The notes under the pieces: model-generated
Told to the model about the DNA's origin: nothing
Database searches by the model: none
What the model saw: only the letters and a program-made list of their open reading frames with translations
Translations under genes and position numbers: made by a program
NCBI GenBank assembly: GCA_013152105.1
Contig: JAADHA010000434.1
Location: forward strand, 1-6,028
DNA from: Oligoflexia bacterium
GTDB taxonomy: Bacteria; Myxococcota_A; UBA796; UBA2385
Direction: 5' to 3'
Length of the DNA: 6,028 nt
Shown here: one piece after another, positions 5,701 through 6,028 of the stretch
Position numbering within the stretch: position 1 is the stretch's first letter
Layout: each line of letters opens with the position of its first letter

Positions 5701-6028
5701 AGGTCACGGTCGGTCGAGCTGATGAGGGCCTCGTCGAAGAGGCCGGCGGCCAGCAGCCGGTCGAGGCGCACGAACAGCGACGACCCCTGGATGTGGGGGT
5801 TCCCCACCAGGAAGTCCGCGGCGTGGAGCGTCTCGGGCGCTCGATTCACGACACCTGGGGGTTGCTCGATGCGCAGGATGTCGGCAGCGACCATGACCAG
5901 GTCACGCTGACCGGCGACCGCCAGACACCGTTCGAGGTACTCGGGCGCCCACGCGTCGTCGTCGTCGAGGATGGCGACGAAGGTCTCGTCGAGTTCCGCG
6001 ACCACGTCCATCAGGTGTAGCAGCCCGG
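2742..6028 (-). CDS. Multidomain glycosyltransferase / kinase-like / SAM methyltransferase fusion protein (5' end cut by window)
   Basis: The frame is open through the right edge. The Met at 6011 (residue 1 in this numbering) is internal, preceded by GLLHL, so the true start lies outside. Domain 1 (to about 180) is the back half of a GT2 glycosyltransferase: FVAILDDDDAW with the metal-binding Asp run at 16-19, then NPHIQGSSLFVR (71-82) and STDRDLCLRL (99-108). Domain 2 (about 197-535) is a second, divergent GT-like domain with VVIVEN (236-241), SIAAARTM (292-299), WLLDADMRL (317-325, DxD) and RRSDMIW (508-514). Residues about 545-700 are Leu-rich and look helical. Domain 3 (about 705-830) is protein-kinase/APH-like: LGVGAEGVAL (708-717), Lys725 in VFK, CHNLHPDN (802-809) and VDYGSD (820-825, DFG equivalent). 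The usual catalytic-loop Asp appears to be Asn804. Domain 4 (about 889-1080) is a class I methyltransferase with LDYGCGKGK (905-913) and AVVCSLVL (957-964). Probable role: assembly and capping of a surface glycan. No membrane segments are seen. The domain calls are firm; the pathway is inference. Confidence 0.88.
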   Translation of the reverse strand, partial: GLLHLMDVVAELDETFVAILDDDDAWAPEYLERCLAVAGQRDLVMVAADILRIEQPPGVVNRAPETLHAADFLVGNPHIQGSSLFVRLDRLLAAGLFDEALISSTDRDLCLRLCALPDLRYGRLDQALVHHFAEPDRDRLSTAGSPAKLAGLSRFWQKWSGRMTPEQQARFRERAHCLFAWDDPSEVVSDSRPSRHPQRAEGAVALVVGFIADAADEAVWRPLVDDLATLAEDQRIAGLDVVIVENAAGPPGPLDAAAESLRKRGVGCFIATRDDQRQHAAAAFFGPDFVRAEGRASIAAARTMLQLYTYALCRRRRGAVAWLLDADMRLDALVDRAGERVTREPLDVATVALRLREAGVDVAIGETTGAPPLPFASCVRTQLVDAWHNLCWFASQAPDHALPDRSTWNARERTRCRDYYYDLSRAHTDHLESPFWWEGEGTVRDELIALASRLPRLLAGEHVTRPLVLNGDLDPLDHMKPSVHRGGNALVFDHEALRDFPNPALQLGGRETRRSDMIWSLLNTRTARRRVVKVPFGVRQDRSAQAPRLDLDKLVRDIQGFALCAALADLLDETGLEGIDLGALAERVNDHLRQRFTSFEASFHRIAGVLGSLLRLLDEGHWWQEDLDAASAVRRLRDFLQQLDEAYQCRHLQTMRDEVFSIERADLAAFLSQLRRSVTARAELPLEVVDPWVRRNRVDNARALIGCADARVLGVGAEGVALTDGQQVFKLIDYWKTVESAAKQQFLRGQIGAWDGLPGLCSLSGVRRLGSRVIVRYPYEPSEPYTGGRAAEMTRLLHSCRTAGIVCHNLHPDNLRVAARGIVLVDYGSDIHPYTDADFDLMVRRAWLSIHHAGRSDLKLLMHRSLHQGDLPELQGYRALLEASTAVTKEQVLDAHLLTALGGSEGRHALDYGCGKGKLAEALTSRGWQVTAYDPVPAWSGRWPESTVSYLEHAPARGSYAAVVCSLVLCILEEGECRRVLAALRQLVAEQGRVYLAICNPHHINGVTSLQARLPPPGKTPADIFVLRKRMAGTHNERLDIHRPLAFYESAIHQAGFIVDSVHETPAVDLETWQASSDFMVFTLVPGTIREEAR
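2750..2755 (-). promoter_or_regulatory. Ribosome binding site for the LOG-family gene
   Basis: The minus strand reads AGGAGG four bases before the ATG at 2745 (AGGAGGCGCGATG). It lies inside the last codons of the upstream gene, as expected for translational coupling at an ATGA overlap, and it fixes the start codon. Confidence 0.75.

Noticed and set aside
4254..6020. 588-codon plus-strand open frame antisense to the fusion gene
   Set aside because: It lies fully opposite a protein with clear GT motifs, has no recognisable domain and a composition typical of GC-rich antisense frames.

Overview
The window is GC-rich and its real genes all lie on the minus strand. The best taxonomic clue is the leftmost gene. 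It encodes a secreted protein with Ca2+-binding repeats, and at the window edge it runs into a Ser/Gly/Asp linker followed by G-A-G-C-G-C. That is how a MYXO-CTERM sorting tail begins, so the DNA most likely comes from a member of the Myxococcota. No species can be named from this evidence.

Right to left (the direction of transcription), the layout is as follows. (1) 6028-2742 is a very large open frame that enters the window already inside the gene: at least 1094 codons, with the N-terminus beyond the edge. It reads as a fusion of a family-2 glycosyltransferase, a second glycosyltransferase-like domain, a helical connector, a protein-kinase/APH-like phosphotransferase fold and a C-terminal class I SAM methyltransferase. 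(2) 2745-2200 is a LOG/TIGR00725-type Rossmann-fold protein whose ATG overlaps the TGA of the fusion gene (ATGA), so the two are almost certainly co-translated. (3) 2168-1914 is a start-less fragment that clearly resembles the N-terminus of a sulfotransferase (PAPS-binding region). It is read here as a gene remnant. (4) 1913-1804 is a short spacer with no recognisable feature. (5) 1793-1 is a surface protein with a signal peptide, seven FG-GAP/VCBS blades and seven thrombospondin type-3 repeats, truncated at the window edge within its sorting signal.

The operon of (1) and (2), with the sulfotransferase remnant beside it, looks like part of a locus for building and modifying a surface glycan: sugar transfer, phosphorylation, methylation and formerly sulfation. 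The kinase-methyltransferase pairing resembles the chain-terminating enzyme WbdD of E. coli O9a O-antigen synthesis, but with the domains in reverse order and glycosyltransferases fused in front. This functional reading is inference. The MYXO-CTERM protein would be exported and anchored at the cell surface. It has its own ribosome binding site and is probably a separate transcription unit. Long plus-strand open frames (for example 645-1865 and 4254-6020) are antisense shadows caused by GC-biased codon use.
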